A stretch of DNA of 64,000 nt from Ophiobolus disseminans (GCA_010093685.1 MU006230.1:182603-246602), one strand, 5' to 3'; counted from the first letter of the stretch, positions 20,944-31,870 are shown. Numbers and translations are program-made. Notes: generated by a model not told the origin, from the letters alone.

Positions 20944-23900
20944 TTAACGAGCAGGTGTCTCGGGAATGTCCCACAAGTCGTCTCCGTGCTCCTCCTTCTT
21001 GACGCTCGCGAATCCAGTCGCAGCTGCAGCTGAACTCGATGCGAAAGGAATAGCGCTACTGGCAGTAAACACCGGCAGATCTTGTCTCTTACTTGCAGGC
21101 GACATCGGACGCGATCCCGTTGACAACACAGGTCCCGAATTCGTGTTCGCTGGGATCCACTGTAGAGGTGCAGATACTTGCATACCTGTAGCTTTCGCCT
21201 CCTCTGATACAGCGAAAGCGGTGTTGAATGTGGTTGCCGTGTAGTTGACAAAGTCTGGTATACTCGCTGGCGGCGGAGGTGGAGGTGTATCGGCTCGAGG
21301 TGGTGGCGTAAACTCTGGCGAGGATTCGCTCACAGTGATGAACGCTGATTTAGGTAGCTGCTCGCGGAGCTGTTCGATAGGTGTATGCTCGTTTGGAGGC
21401 TCAGTGAGACTGGCGGATGTGCGTCGATTGACTACAGGATGCTCAACGGCAGCAGACGGTGCCTGTATAGACTGTTCTTTCACAAGTGCAGAGACGACTT
21501 CTGTATGGACAGGTTGAGGCTGCTCCAGAGGTGCTGTAGCTGCGCTCTGCAACTGCGGTGGCTCAGGTGTTGAGCTCACTGCTATAGGCTCATTGGGCGA
21601 TGTAGGCTTCGCTGACTTCGGTGGCCGCCCAGGACCCCTCTTTGCGGCCGCAGGTTTGGTAGCTGGCTTGGTTGAATTTGCTCGTGGTGCAGCTGGCTTT
21701 CGTGTAGTACTCTTTGCAGGCGCCTTCTTCGTTGCCTCGAGTGCCTTCTGCTTCTCCTCTTTCTCCTTTTCGCGCGCCTCATATTCCTCCCTTGAAGGCA
21801 GCTTGAGAGTGATACGCTTGAGGCCCGAAGTCAAAGAGTCCATATCGTCATTCTCTTTTCCCTTCGTTGCGCCAGTCTTGCTGGCATAGTTTGAAGGAAT
21901 ACGAGGGACAGGTGGGCGTTGAGCTGCGCGGGCAGTTGCCGCCGTAGCAGCACCCCGAGGCTTCTTTACCGCGACACCATTTGTGGGAACCGCCGCAGGC
22001 GCCACACTTCGTCTCCTGGAAGACACGCTCGGCTCGCGACTAACACTTCTATCACCAATTGACGAAACACTAGAGGCGACGCTCATACGGCGAGAAACCG
22101 AACGAGATGGTACAGGCTGCTCCGTAGTAGCAAGAGAGAAGTCTGCAATGGTTTTCCGTCGGTTGGCTCTCGACTCCGGACGTATTGACGCCTTCTCATC
22201 GTCGGATCCTGCATCGGTGTAGGTCGCAACAGCTTTACGGCCACGTAGTTGCCGTCCCGAGGGATCAAGATGAACAGAGCTCAGCACCGGCGCTGGCTTC
22301 TCTTTCTTCACCTTGGGCTCAGCAAGGTCTTCAGGTCGATGACTGCGAGTCTGACGTTCTGAGGGGATCAACAACTGGCTTAGGGCATGTGCAGCGGTAG
22401 CCCAATAAACTTCAGGTGGGGGCGGCGTGGGGGCCCGTGAAGGGCTTGAAGGATACCTGGCAGATAATGTACGCATCTTGGTTGGATCCACAACTTTGGC
22501 AGTGAAAGATTGCGTGGATGACGAGAAGTGGGATGGTGCAGCAACTCGCGGCTTCTTTGGTGCCACGACTGGAACGGGAGCAGCAAGATTCTCCAGCTCG
22601 GACAAATGTGTCGAGTGCCACCAGCGAGGGTCATACGTAACTGGTGTGGACTCAGCTCCCGATGATTGCATTACGGTGTCCTCGTCGTGTATGCTCGAGC
22701 TACCCAGTCGTTGATGCATATCAAATGCGAGACCTTTTGAAGGTTTGGATTTATTGAAGACTTGGCCGTCGCAGAGACCACTGAGATGGCTCATCACTCC
22801 ACTAGCGAGCGCTCTGTCACTATAACCCCCTTCAAGCACAGAGATGACGCGGCCATCCACACCTGTGCCTACTTCCTCAGCAAGATGAACGACATCCCGT
22901 GTGAAGCGTGCATAAAACTCGGTGGGCACGTTGACTGAATGGCGCTGCATGCCTGCGGTCTCCCACTCGCTCGCATCAAACCCTGCTGACAAGAAGATGG
23001 CTGCCTTTGGCGCAGGGTGGTTGGGCGATGTTCGCAGGCGATGCGTGTGAGCCTTGAGGTACTGTCGTGTCTTCTCGAGCAGTACCAAGTATTTCTCTTC
23101 GTAGATGTTCCAGAACTCCTCTGGGGTGGTCCATGGCTGTAGGTGCACGTTCCAGATGGACTGCCCATGTGCGTTTTCGATGCACAAACTAGCAGCCTGG
23201 ACCTTGTCGTCATCTCCATCCTCACAGGGATAAGAATTAATGTCGTGCAAGCTGAAGTAGCCGATGGATGTCTTCTTTGAGTTGGGTGTAATTCTCGACA
23301 TAGCCTGTACCTTCTTGTTGCGCGCCCACGTAATGGCCTGCGAGCCATCACCGTGGTGCAGATCAAAGTCGATGATTGCCGCATGTGTCAGGCCGTACTG
23401 CATCATGGCGTGCTCGATGCCGACGTGGACATTGTTCAGCCAGCAAAAACCAGAAGGGTAGTCGTCGGAACAATGATGGCCTGGGGGGCGAATGCAGACG
23501 AATGCTCTTGACGGGCCGTCGCCCATGCTTGTGCCCTGGAAGACTGCATCCACAGCATCTAAAACGCCCCCAAGAGCGCCCTGGAAAGCGTTCATTGATT
23601 CGGGACACAGGTACAGATCTCCGGCATGCAGCTCTCTTTTCGAGGCCTGTCCAGGTACATTCGGCGCATCTCGAGCCAGCTCTTTCCCTGTCGTCGCCAG
23701 CTTGCGTTCAGCATTGTCGCACAACGACGTGAGCTCGCCCATCCATTTCGTCCCATGTACGTTCGTCACCACCTGCGAGGTAATGTCGACCATTCGGGAA
23801 GTCTTGCGAATCTTGAAGGGTATGCGCTCGGGGGGATTATGGTATGGGTGGGGTGGGTGGTTTCCCTCGCTGTGGCGGTCACCCAGACGTACGTATGCTG

Positions 23901-24627
23901 CTGATATGCCCAGAACACTGGCAAGGATCCTCTCCGGTCGCTCCATGATCAGGCTGAGCGTGCTCTTTGGTGTCTTTGGCCTCGAGAAGCGATGGCCATA
24001 GCACTGGTCGTGAACAATCACAATGGTGCCCGCACTGGCGGTGCCTGCCATGCCCTCGTGACGGGCCAGTTCTTTCTTGAAGTACTCCTCGGCGACGTCG
24101 CATGCGCGCAGTGGCGGCTTCTCTTCAGGTGGGGGGTGCAGCGGGCTCTTTGCACCAATTGGCGAAGGCATGTTCGGGACGAAAGAAGATCGGCGTGAAG
24201 GGCCTGCGAGAGGAGATCCCGGCACGTCTCCCCGGAGCGAGGATGTCGAGGATTTCCTCACAAGTGCGGGGGACGAGGACCGGCTCAGACTGACGGTGCT
24301 GGAGCTGCGGCGGACGGAGCTGGGTGGGAAGTTGGGCGACGAGGGGGTTCGGCGGGGCTCTGCAGGCCGCCTAGGCGATGATAGGCCGGGCGACTGCGGT
24401 AGAGGCGTGTTCGTGGCCGTGTGCAGTGAGAGGCGCTTCAGTGGGTGTGAAAGGAGGTTGGCGTCATTGTTTGTTTGGCGCGCTGCTCGAGGGCTCGAGT
24501 AACCCGCACCTGGCGCGGGGTGCTGCTGTGGATTTTGCATCTCGGCCAGCGGATTCGCGTCGCGACACGTTTCTCGCTGTTTGCAATCAATGTCTCTTGG
24601 CCGTGTCTCGGTGGTGGTGAAAGACAC
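20944..24627 (-). CDS. hos3: HOS3-like class II histone deacetylase
   Basis: Single exon, 1227 residues. A Ser/Pro/Arg-rich N-terminus (about 1-190) precedes a full HDAC domain (about 195-620): TIVIVHDQCYGHRFSRP, RPPGHHCSDDYPSGFCWLNNVHVG (tandem His charge relay), AAIIDFDLHHGDGSQ (zinc Asp/His), SIGYFSLHDINSYPCEDGD, IFLSAGFDASEWE and ISVLEGGYS. These are the active-site blocks, and the insertion pattern is the HOS3 subfamily of ascomycetes. The C-terminal half is low-complexity (Ala/Lys/Pro/Ser), with an AT-hook-like KRGPGRPPKS, suggesting DNA or chromatin contact. The start could also be MQNPQQHP at 24540. Expected role: removal of acetyl groups from histones. It is divergent from the GH16 gene. 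Confidence 0.95.
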   Translation of the reverse strand: MSFTTTETRPRDIDCKQRETCRDANPLAEMQNPQQHPAPGAGYSSPRAARQTNNDANLLSHPLKRLSLHTATNTPLPQSPGLSSPRRPAEPRRTPSSPNFPPSSVRRSSSTVSLSRSSSPALVRKSSTSSLRGDVPGSPLAGPSRRSSFVPNMPSPIGAKSPLHPPPEEKPPLRACDVAEEYFKKELARHEGMAGTASAGTIVIVHDQCYGHRFSRPKTPKSTLSLIMERPERILASVLGISAAYVRLGDRHSEGNHPPHPYHNPPERIPFKIRKTSRMVDITSQVVTNVHGTKWMGELTSLCDNAERKLATTGKELARDAPNVPGQASKRELHAGDLYLCPESMNAFQGALGGVLDAVDAVFQGTSMGDGPSRAFVCIRPPGHHCSDDYPSGFCWLNNVHVGIEHAMMQYGLTHAAIIDFDLHHGDGSQAITWARNKKVQAMSRITPNSKKTSIGYFSLHDINSYPCEDGDDDKVQAASLCIENAHGQSIWNVHLQPWTTPEEFWNIYEEKYLVLLEKTRQYLKAHTHRLRTSPNHPAPKAAIFLSAGFDASEWETAGMQRHSVNVPTEFYARFTRDVVHLAEEVGTGVDGRVISVLEGGYSDRALASGVMSHLSGLCDGQVFNKSKPSKGLAFDMHQRLGSSSIHDEDTVMQSSGAESTPVTYDPRWWHSTHLSELENLAAPVPVVAPKKPRVAAPSHFSSSTQSFTAKVVDPTKMRTLSARYPSSPSRAPTPPPPEVYWATAAHALSQLLIPSERQTRSHRPEDLAEPKVKKEKPAPVLSSVHLDPSGRQLRGRKAVATYTDAGSDDEKASIRPESRANRRKTIADFSLATTEQPVPSRSVSRRMSVASSVSSIGDRSVSREPSVSSRRRSVAPAAVPTNGVAVKKPRGAATAATARAAQRPPVPRIPSNYASKTGATKGKENDDMDSLTSGLKRITLKLPSREEYEAREKEKEEKQKALEATKKAPAKSTTRKPAAPRANSTKPATKPAAAKRGPGRPPKSAKPTSPNEPIAVSSTPEPPQLQSAATAPLEQPQPVHTEVVSALVKEQSIQAPSAAVEHPVVNRRTSASLTEPPNEHTPIEQLREQLPKSAFITVSESSPEFTPPPRADTPPPPPPASIPDFVNYTATTFNTAFAVSEEAKATGMQVSAPLQWIPANTNSGPVLSTGSRPMSPASKRQDLPVFTASSAIPFASSSAAAATGFASVKKEEHGDDLWDIPETPAR

Positions 24628-25212
24628 GACGCGGCAATGACGAGGGCTTGTTGCTGGGGAACACCACCAAACAGGACAGGGATCCCGCCGTTCACGCTAT
24701 CGCCTAAGCGAACCGCCCACCCGCCGCTGCATAAGGCTGCACGCTACCTGGCGTGTCTGGGTACCCCACACCATCATCCCACCTCATGTGAGGTGAAACA
24801 CGCCGGTCGGCCGCTGATTCCTCCATGACGCCGAGCACTCCTCAAGCAATGCTGAATCCATGTAAGTTGATAATCTACGCGAAGTGGCACATGTGCCGGC
24901 CGGAAGACACCGAGCAAGACGATTGGACGCACCAGAGCGGAACAGCAGGGTTTCCCCATAGTCCACTCTATACGGAACTATCTTGACTAAACGGCACTGC
25001 TCCATGGACCAACCAAACGGCCAGGCCGCTCTTCAGGTGCGGGAAATGAGCATCACTGGTTGAAACGATGGCAAGTATCAAAGACGACCAGTGTTACACG
25101 GTCAGGATATGCAGAGCGGTGACCGCTCTATATACCACTTTGTAGACGGATTTCCAGTTTCTTGTCTTCTTCACAGTCGCTGTCATCAGATCCATCATTC
25201 GGCCCAAGAAGC
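24628..25212. other. Divergent promoter region of hos3 and the GH16 gene
   Basis: 585 bases with no coding motif; contains the TATA box of the GH16 gene near its right end. Confidence 0.5.
25128..25136 (+). promoter_or_regulatory. TATA box of the GH16 gene
   Basis: CTATATACC 77 bases upstream of the ATG at 25213; typical spacing for a fungal inducible secreted enzyme. Confidence 0.45.
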
Positions 25213-26084
25213 ATGCATCTCCTCCTCCCCTCTGTCGCTCTTCTGCTCTCCCCAGCCCTCGCAAAACCCCACCCCAAGCGCGCGACAACACTCATCCCAC
25301 GGACTGTCTTCGACACTACGGCAACCTTCGAGCAATACTTTACCTACAACTACCCATGGGGCGGTACAACGCATAATGGCACGTCACCTCTCCTCTCATG
25401 CCCTATCCTCTCCCCACCGCTAACACTGACAAGGCGGTGCCCGCATGGACAAAGCCCACGTCTCCATCTCCACCCCCGGCGTCCTCACCATCACCGCACA
25501 ACCCGTGAAAGGCCAACCACCAGCCACTCACGGCGGCAAGCAGATCGCCATCAACTACCTCTCCGGTGCCTGCGGCGCAAAGCAGAAATTTACCATCCCC
25601 AAAGGCGGCGGCTTGATCTTCAACGCCCAGGTCCAGGCTACCACAACGAAAGGCACATGGCCTGCTTTCTGGCTCACAGCCGTTCAGGGCTGGCCTCCTG
25701 AGATCGACATGGCGGAGTGGAAGGGTAGTGGCAAGATCAGCTTCAATACGTTCAATACCAGTAGTTCGGCGCAGACAAAGGATATCACGTATACAAGTCC
25801 ATCGGCGTGGCATGACATCAAGTGTCAGGTCAAGGACAATGGTGGTAGTGTGGCGCAGGTCAAGTACTGGATGGATGGGACGGAGGTGACGACGCATTAT
25901 GGGAGGGATTATGTGGGGAAGGAATTGTATCTTGTGATCAACTTGCAGATGGAGGGGAGCAGTGGTAGTCCGGGGCCGATTACAAGTGAGTTCATAGATT
26001 CTGTTGACGGAGTAGGGACATTGGGGCTAACGCGAAGTAGATACGACGTACTCGATCCGGAACCTAGAGATCACAACACTCTGA
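25213..26084 (+). CDS. Secreted GH16 glycoside hydrolase (beta-glucanase type)
   Basis: CDS is join(25213..25378, 25434..25985, 26041..26084), 253 residues. The start MHLLLPSVALLLSPALA is a signal peptide with a KPHPKR processing-like site. The catalytic motif of family GH16, E-I-D-M-A-E (in WPPEIDMAEWKG), lies near residue 155 with the nucleophile and acid/base Glu in place. Flanking blocks ARMDKAHVSI, GTWPAFWL and LYLVINLQMEGSSGSPGP agree with fungal GH16 enzymes active on mixed or beta-1,3 glucans. The first intron appears to use a GC donor (GCACGT) and AG acceptor with a CTAAC branch point; this is the only phase that gives the family sequence HNGGARMD. The second intron is a normal GTGAGT...AG of 55 nt, and the last exon is tiny. 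Confidence 0.9.
25379..25433 (+). other. GC-AG intron in the GH16 gene
   Basis: The donor is GCACGT rather than GT; 55 nt long, with GCTAAC branch point 15 bases before the AAG acceptor. A GT donor at 25383 would give the wrong frame. Confidence 0.65.
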
Positions 26085-26409
26085 TAGTGAGTGAGTCTTG
26101 ACGTATGCATGGGTGTATATAGAGGTAAATGCTCATGTAAGGCCTTGTGCCTCATTCTGCGCAATACAGAAGATCATAAATTGCCTCAAACACGTGTAAA
26201 TTTCCAATGTACATCTCACTCTTCGTTCCCAACAAGAACTGACCAGTGTTCGTTTGCGATAACCCGTTATGAAAACTGCTCCCTCGGCTTAGAGCGTCGA
26301 GCAAACGCGCACACTGCAGCAGAGGATTTTCAAACTACAGACCTGATTTCCCATTCTCTTGTCCGCCTGCGCCTCAACTTCAAGATTGAAAAATTCCTCA
26401 GACACAGAT

Positions 26410-27939
26410 ATGATGTCGACAGTCGAGTATCACCACTACATCCCGCAGTTCCTTCTCCGCAACTTTGCCCACCCCTACAAAGCGAAATCGAAGAACAAGG
26501 GGCAGCCCAGTTCAGCTCCGCGAGTCTACCGAGGCAACCCCGTCCTAAATGCTGTCAATTTAGCCCCCGATAACCCCAAGTTTGTAGAGACACCGGTTAA
26601 GAGGACTTTCGAGCAAAACTACATGTACAAAGCCGATTCGGTGCTCCCGCGCGACCAATGGAGCCGCGTGGAGAAGGAGTTGGGAAAGCTCGAAGCCGCT
26701 GCTAGCCAAGTCTTCAAGAAAATCACTAAAGCACAAGCTGCCGGTGAGCCGGACGTTCGACTCAGTGATTCGGAACATGACACACTGATGAAGTTTGTGT
26801 TTGCCATGAAGTATCGCAGTACCCTATTCTTCGACCACTACAATCATCAACGGGCCGAAGACTATCGGAGAAGGTAGCTTGGATCGCCAGCTTCAAGGCC
26901 GTGTCTACCGTCACGACGCAAGATGGGCATACATCGTTATGTGCTGCATGTACCCTGTCATATGCGCAACTTCACAGCAGGACGATGAGTTCGTGCTTTC
27001 CGAGCATACGTACTGCCTACACGAAAGACCCAACATGCCTGGAGTAGCCTATACGGAGTTCCACATTATGTACGTCATCGGCCCGCACATAGTGTTACTG
27101 TTGCGGAGCGATTTGCTTCCTGAGATTGTTGAGGATATGGATGATGCCGCGAAGCAGACAAGGGAGAGGGAGCTCGCCAAGGGCATGCGAGCATATCCCA
27201 ACCCAGACCAAGCGAGGTCCTTGCTACACGACCTCCCCGTTGCCAAGCCTCAAAAGACGTACACCAGGGATGTCCACAATCGCATGGTGTTCAGTGGGAC
27301 TGGAGTGCCGACTGTTGAGACTGACAAGCTATTGTTTCCGCTCTTCAGTATCGACAGCGAAACTGTACAGCTCATCATCTCGGTGATATTTGAGAAAGCA
27401 TTTGGTCTGTCAACAATCGTATACTGTACAAGCACCGCACTACGCCTTGCTCTGGATTTCTATCTCGCTCTGTCGACTCGGGAGGGGGACTTCTCGATGA
27501 AAAACGTGCTTGATGAGCCCGATCTCAAGTACCTATATCTAAAGAAGCTTCAGTCTGTTTCCCATAATCTGGGATCAACCACGAAGGTAGTATGTAAGGT
27601 CAAAAGGTCAACCAAATACCAAGGCGTGGATTGGCTGTCGAAACAGCCCTTGATACGTTCACGGTCGAGGGTAACGAGCCTATGCTAGTCTCCAAGCTCT
27701 TCCTCACCCACGTCGTCATCGCCATGCATACCGAGTTCAACAGCGAGGCGATCAAATCGTGCAAGTTATCTGCGGACACGAAAGAAAGATTTGCGCACGA
27801 GGTCTACCAGGATCTCCTGGTCGTCGCAAAGCAACGTCCGAACAGCACGGCACCCACACTCGTTGCTATCCGCCCAATCATGGTCTGGCAAGTTTCCTGG
27901 CTGAATGTGGAGTTAGAAGCGATCGTCGGGGCGGGGTAA
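26410..27939 (+). pseudogene. DUF4238 family gene, frame-broken
   Basis: The N-terminal hallmark of DUF4238, EYHHYIPQFLLRNFAHP, begins at residue 6 from the ATG at 26410. The first frame ends at 26877 after NHQRAEDYRRR. The homologous continuation is in the next frame from about 26880 (VYRHDARWAYIVMCCMYPVICAT then SQQDDEFVLSEHTYCL) and runs to 27688; the third piece is back in the first frame (LAVETALDTFTVEGNEPM to the stop at 27939). I recall the family having roughly 40-60 more residues between the first two pieces, so a deletion with frameshift is likely at about 26870. The second break near 27600-27640 lacks a good splice pair. Together this suggests a pseudogene; a gene with unusual introns is the alternative. 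Function of DUF4238 is unknown. Confidence 0.65.
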
Positions 27940-28519
27940 GCGACGAACAGCTCATGGCAACTAAGAGGGTGAGACTCAGTCTGATCTTTCACTGAAAGAT
28001 CTGAAGCAATCTTTCGCGTGAGTATACAAGGGTAGTCAGAACAACAACATAGGAATGTAATGATTTGTGATGCACGTCGTACCCGTGGATCTACAAATGG
28101 CCTGCAAAGAAGGAGAGTTCGGCTGAGCAGGGTAACGCTCGGGAGGAGGGAGAGTAGGGTTGCGTCCGCTTGTAGCCTCCGGGCTGCAGGTTGGCAAGAA
28201 GCTCGTGGATTGAGAGAGCTGCGAGTACATCCAGAGCAGATGATGTAGACCAAGCAATAATGCATCTCAAAACAATGGTATCGTGCAATCAACTCTGACT
28301 AATGAACGCTAATACTAACAAAATCAATGTGAAGCCAACCCACCCCACCGTTCCATGCCCCAAAAAAACATCTTACACAAAACCGGTATGTGCACAAGCC
28401 CCCACCGCCCAAAGAAAGAACGAGCTGGACTAGTTAAAAATGATACTAAAGATGCAAAGAATGCACCATGATATAAAAAAAACATATATGTGGAGATACT
28501 CAGAAAAACGCCCCAATGT
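27940..28519. other. Intergenic region, convergent
   Basis: Between the DUF4238 remnant and the 3' end of the kinase gene. No recognisable coding frame. Confidence 0.45.
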
Positions 28520-31500
28520 TCAAACTTTTGGTTCTCGCGAACCCCTCCCGTTCCTCTTTGCCTGGACAGGATCGTCAAGCTGATCGAAAGAAATAGAATG
28601 TGAAAGATAATCTGAGAGGTCGTCGGACTCGCGGCCGTTGGGGGATGCAGATCTGGAGCGCGAGGCTGCGAGGTATTCGTGTTGGTATGAGGATGATGTG
28701 TATGGTGGTGATGGTTTGTTGAAAGATGTGTATTCTTGCGACGCGCCTGTTTTCGGAGGCGTCATGGGTGGGTCGTTGTTACCGATGGCTTTGGGTACAC
28801 CGTGATGGAATTCGGGTATTAGAATGCTGGGTGGTCGGATCGTGGTGTTGGAGTTCTTCTCTTCGAGTAGTCTGTCTTGAACTGCGTCAGTGCGGAGGAC
28901 GTCGAGGGGCCCGACGCTTGTGATGGGAAATTGTATCGTTGGGGTGATCGTAGGGAACGAGATGGGCTTGACTTGTAGCTCTCTTCCCCGCACGCCTTCT
29001 CCAAACAATGTGCCCTTCTTTTCGTCCCATAGACGCTCGTTGATCATGTCATCCTCGTGTCTCGACATTTTGAGATCTCTGATGCTTTCGTCCAAGCTGT
29101 GTCGTATCCTGTCGCTCTCGTAAGACGTGCGCTCTGGTTCACCGAACCCCGAGTCTTGGTGCAGAGGCATGTGGTGTCCAGTGGCGATTGAAAATCCAGT
29201 ATCAACTCTCCTTGTACGGTCTGGGAGGTCGAATATCGAAAAGCCCGTGTCTACTCGCGACGGTGCCGTGGACGTTGACACCGATGAGCTGAAATCGACT
29301 TCATGCTCAAGATCTGCCAACGTTGTCGAATCTGGGATGGTAGAATGGCGGGCTTTCCTTGGAGAACTCTCAGGCGAGGGATTCTGGGATTGGGCCTGAG
29401 CGAGTTGGTGCACACGATCGCTGAACGAGGCTTTGGTACCCACACCACGAGGAGTGTCTTCGTGCGGTGCTTTCAAGCCACTCTGTGCAAGCTGAGGCTC
29501 GATTGGCATGAGTGCGGAGAAGCTTAAAGGCGTGTCGTCCGCAGGCTTGCTCGTCATGAAGGAGTTCTCCATCTCGCCAGGCGGCGTGGTAATGCATATC
29601 TCCTTGGGTTCTTGAATGGCAAAGTCGTGTACGCCTGCCTCGCCACAGCCTCTTTGAACGAGCTTCGTATCGCCATCTACGTAGATCTGCTCCCATCTTG
29701 TTTCCCTGCTGGCTGGAAGACTGGCCAGATCATTTTCCATTTCGGAATCGTCTAGAGACATGACTGAGCGATGGCCAGGGTATGGCGAACAGTCACTCCT
29801 TCTGTATCTGCTGCTTCGTTCGCCACTAGGTGACCGTCCACGACTGGCGTTGTTGCTTGGTAGGATATATGAGCCTGATGACGCAGGGTACTCGGTGGGT
29901 GGAATGTGGATATTCTCGAAGGATGATTGGGTTCGCGAATGACGGCGGTGCTGCGAGATGTCGTTGAGATCGACAGCCGTGGCTGGGTCGATGTATTCCT
30001 TGTCGCTCCTATGCGTCGAGACGCTGTCCCTCGAAGCCACCGTTGGTTTCGCTTCTATAGCTAGCATAGGTAGCGGGAATCTTTGAAGAAGTTGTGAAGC
30101 TGATGGCCGGTTGCGTGGTAGATCATTGAGACAAGCTCGCACAACATCCCTAAAGAAGTCTGGAATGTCCGAGCGATGGCGCTCCATGGTCTTTGCGAGT
30201 GGCCGATCTTGTCGCTCTGGCTCATCCTGTTGCTCTGCCAGTGCCCAGAGCACCATGCCGAGCTGGTAAAGATCCGACTTGACTCCGATATAAATCGAAA
30301 TCCGCTGTCCGCTTTCAATGAGCTTGGCAAGCTCTGGAGGTTCCCATCCAACGGGGCATCCGCGGCGGTTGATGTCGATGATCTTTGCGTCGTCATTCTT
30401 GTCGATGACGATGTTTGAGAGTGTGAAGTCACCCTGCACATAGCCTGCTTCGTGGATTTCTGACAGGCCTTGCACGATCTGGCGCCCCCACTTCTCGCGA
30501 CGCTCCCAATGCAGCTGCCCGGTAGGTTTGAAGTCGTATATCATGTCCACCAACGCACCCTGCTCGGCATAGCTGATCAGTAAGCCCTTGATCAGCTCGT
30601 TTGTCTCGTCCACGATGATGCCTTCAAACTTGATGACAGATTTGGAGTCCTGCAGGCTGCAGAGGGCATTGATCTCGTACAGAAACTCCTCCACAGCATC
30701 TGGCCCTGGAATCTCCTTCTTGATGTATGGCTTGTTGTTGACTGCGACCTTGTACACGAAGCCGGAAATGTGCGAGTCGAAGCATATGGAGTTCTCCCGG
30801 AAGCGCTTGCAGTCAAGGTGGTCGATGGCGGATGTGGAAGGGTAGGGGATGATTTCGTTGACGTCTTCAGTGACGTGCACATGTAGACGGCCATCGGTGG
30901 TCTGAAGCTTGAGGTTTGTCACGGTCTCGTAGAATTGGATGTCTGGCAGCGAGTCTCGGATAGCTTCGTAGATCCTGGAGCTTTTGTCGCGTTGATAGTG
31001 CAAGGTCTTTAGGTCCGCTTCGAGGGAGTCGGGCTCCAGCTGGCGGTAGTCACAGGATACGGTAACTCTTCTCCATTTATTTGGTTCTTCGGCAAACGTC
31101 AGGAAAAACTTCTCGCGGTCCGACATGTCGCGAAAGTGCATGCTCAGGTTCAATATCCATCTTGCTTCCAGCTCTTCCTGCAACCTGATATCATCCACGT
31201 CCGAGCCGGAGCGCTGCGAGCCATGCTCAGAGAACGCATCCACCAAGTCCAGAGGGGGTGGCTCGCCTGCAGACATGTAGTCGACGCTCTCTTCCGCGCC
31301 GTAGTCGACCTGCCTTGCGCCCGCCGGTATGTTCTGGTCGGATGCGCCGCCTATTGTGGGTTCGGGCAGCGGCTTCTGCCGGCTCTCGCTGTCGTGGGGG
31401 CTCAGCACGTCGGGCGCAGACATGGACGGCACGGATATGGGTGGCGGCGAGAGGTTTCGGTTCGCCAAGGGGGATGGTCTTCGATCTGCCGAAGTCGCCC

Positions 31501-31870
31501 TCCGCTGCTCCGGCTCAGCAGGCACTTCCAGCAGCTTGTCCCTCTTCTCACTGTTCATGCGCTTGAACGTCAAGGGCCTGGGCAGGCCAGGGACCACCTT
31601 CCTGCTGCTTCTCCTGTTGAGCAGCCCCCCGGTTCTCAACGCATGCTCGCCGCTCGAGTGCGGTCTCCCATTCTCCTTATTTGCCTCCTCTTCCGCCTTG
31701 ACTGCCGGCACGCTTGGTGGAGGCTCGCCCTCTTCCCGCTTCAGCCACGAGCCAATCTTCTGGAAGTTGAGGCGGTTCCACACGCTCCTGTGCTCGTTGA
31801 CCTCGGACCGCGCCCTCTGCCGGCTCCGGCTCCTACTCGACTCGCCATTATCTGCAGACAGGAGGTGCAT
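28520..31870 (-). CDS. Large protein with atypical protein kinase domain
   Basis: Single exon, 1116 residues, from MHLLSADNGESSRSRSR. Residues 1-220 are Arg/Ser/Pro-rich and disordered, followed by a conserved region of unknown type and the kinase domain at about 360-600. Kinase landmarks: KPYIKKEIP (probable ATP Lys), GYVQGDFTLSNIVI (residues about 476-488: catalytic Asp kept, HRD changed to QGD, Asn kept), KIIDINRRGC (about 497: DFG changed to DIN), GWEPPELAKL in place of the APE segment, and SDLYQLGMVLWALAEQ. Asp residues for catalysis and metal binding are present, so activity is possible, unlike a plain pseudokinase. A long Ser/Thr-rich tail with several potential phosphosites follows. 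Target unknown; the family is widespread in Dothideomycetes and Eurotiomycetes as uncharacterised kinases. Confidence 0.8.
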   Translation of the reverse strand: MHLLSADNGESSRSRSRQRARSEVNEHRSVWNRLNFQKIGSWLKREEGEPPPSVPAVKAEEEANKENGRPHSSGEHALRTGGLLNRRSSRKVVPGLPRPLTFKRMNSEKRDKLLEVPAEPEQRRATSADRRPSPLANRNLSPPPISVPSMSAPDVLSPHDSESRQKPLPEPTIGGASDQNIPAGARQVDYGAEESVDYMSAGEPPPLDLVDAFSEHGSQRSGSDVDDIRLQEELEARWILNLSMHFRDMSDREKFFLTFAEEPNKWRRVTVSCDYRQLEPDSLEADLKTLHYQRDKSSRIYEAIRDSLPDIQFYETVTNLKLQTTDGRLHVHVTEDVNEIIPYPSTSAIDHLDCKRFRENSICFDSHISGFVYKVAVNNKPYIKKEIPGPDAVEEFLYEINALCSLQDSKSVIKFEGIIVDETNELIKGLLISYAEQGALVDMIYDFKPTGQLHWERREKWGRQIVQGLSEIHEAGYVQGDFTLSNIVIDKNDDAKIIDINRRGCPVGWEPPELAKLIESGQRISIYIGVKSDLYQLGMVLWALAEQQDEPERQDRPLAKTMERHRSDIPDFFRDVVRACLNDLPRNRPSASQLLQRFPLPMLAIEAKPTVASRDSVSTHRSDKEYIDPATAVDLNDISQHRRHSRTQSSFENIHIPPTEYPASSGSYILPSNNASRGRSPSGERSSRYRRSDCSPYPGHRSVMSLDDSEMENDLASLPASRETRWEQIYVDGDTKLVQRGCGEAGVHDFAIQEPKEICITTPPGEMENSFMTSKPADDTPLSFSALMPIEPQLAQSGLKAPHEDTPRGVGTKASFSDRVHQLAQAQSQNPSPESSPRKARHSTIPDSTTLADLEHEVDFSSSVSTSTAPSRVDTGFSIFDLPDRTRRVDTGFSIATGHHMPLHQDSGFGEPERTSYESDRIRHSLDESIRDLKMSRHEDDMINERLWDEKKGTLFGEGVRGRELQVKPISFPTITPTIQFPITSVGPLDVLRTDAVQDRLLEEKNSNTTIRPPSILIPEFHHGVPKAIGNNDPPMTPPKTGASQEYTSFNKPSPPYTSSSYQHEYLAASRSRSASPNGRESDDLSDYLSHSISFDQLDDPVQAKRNGRGSREPKV

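Noticed and set aside
22869..23384. Long frame antisense-phase inside hos3
   Set aside because: Out-of-frame shadow of the deacetylase domain with no motif.
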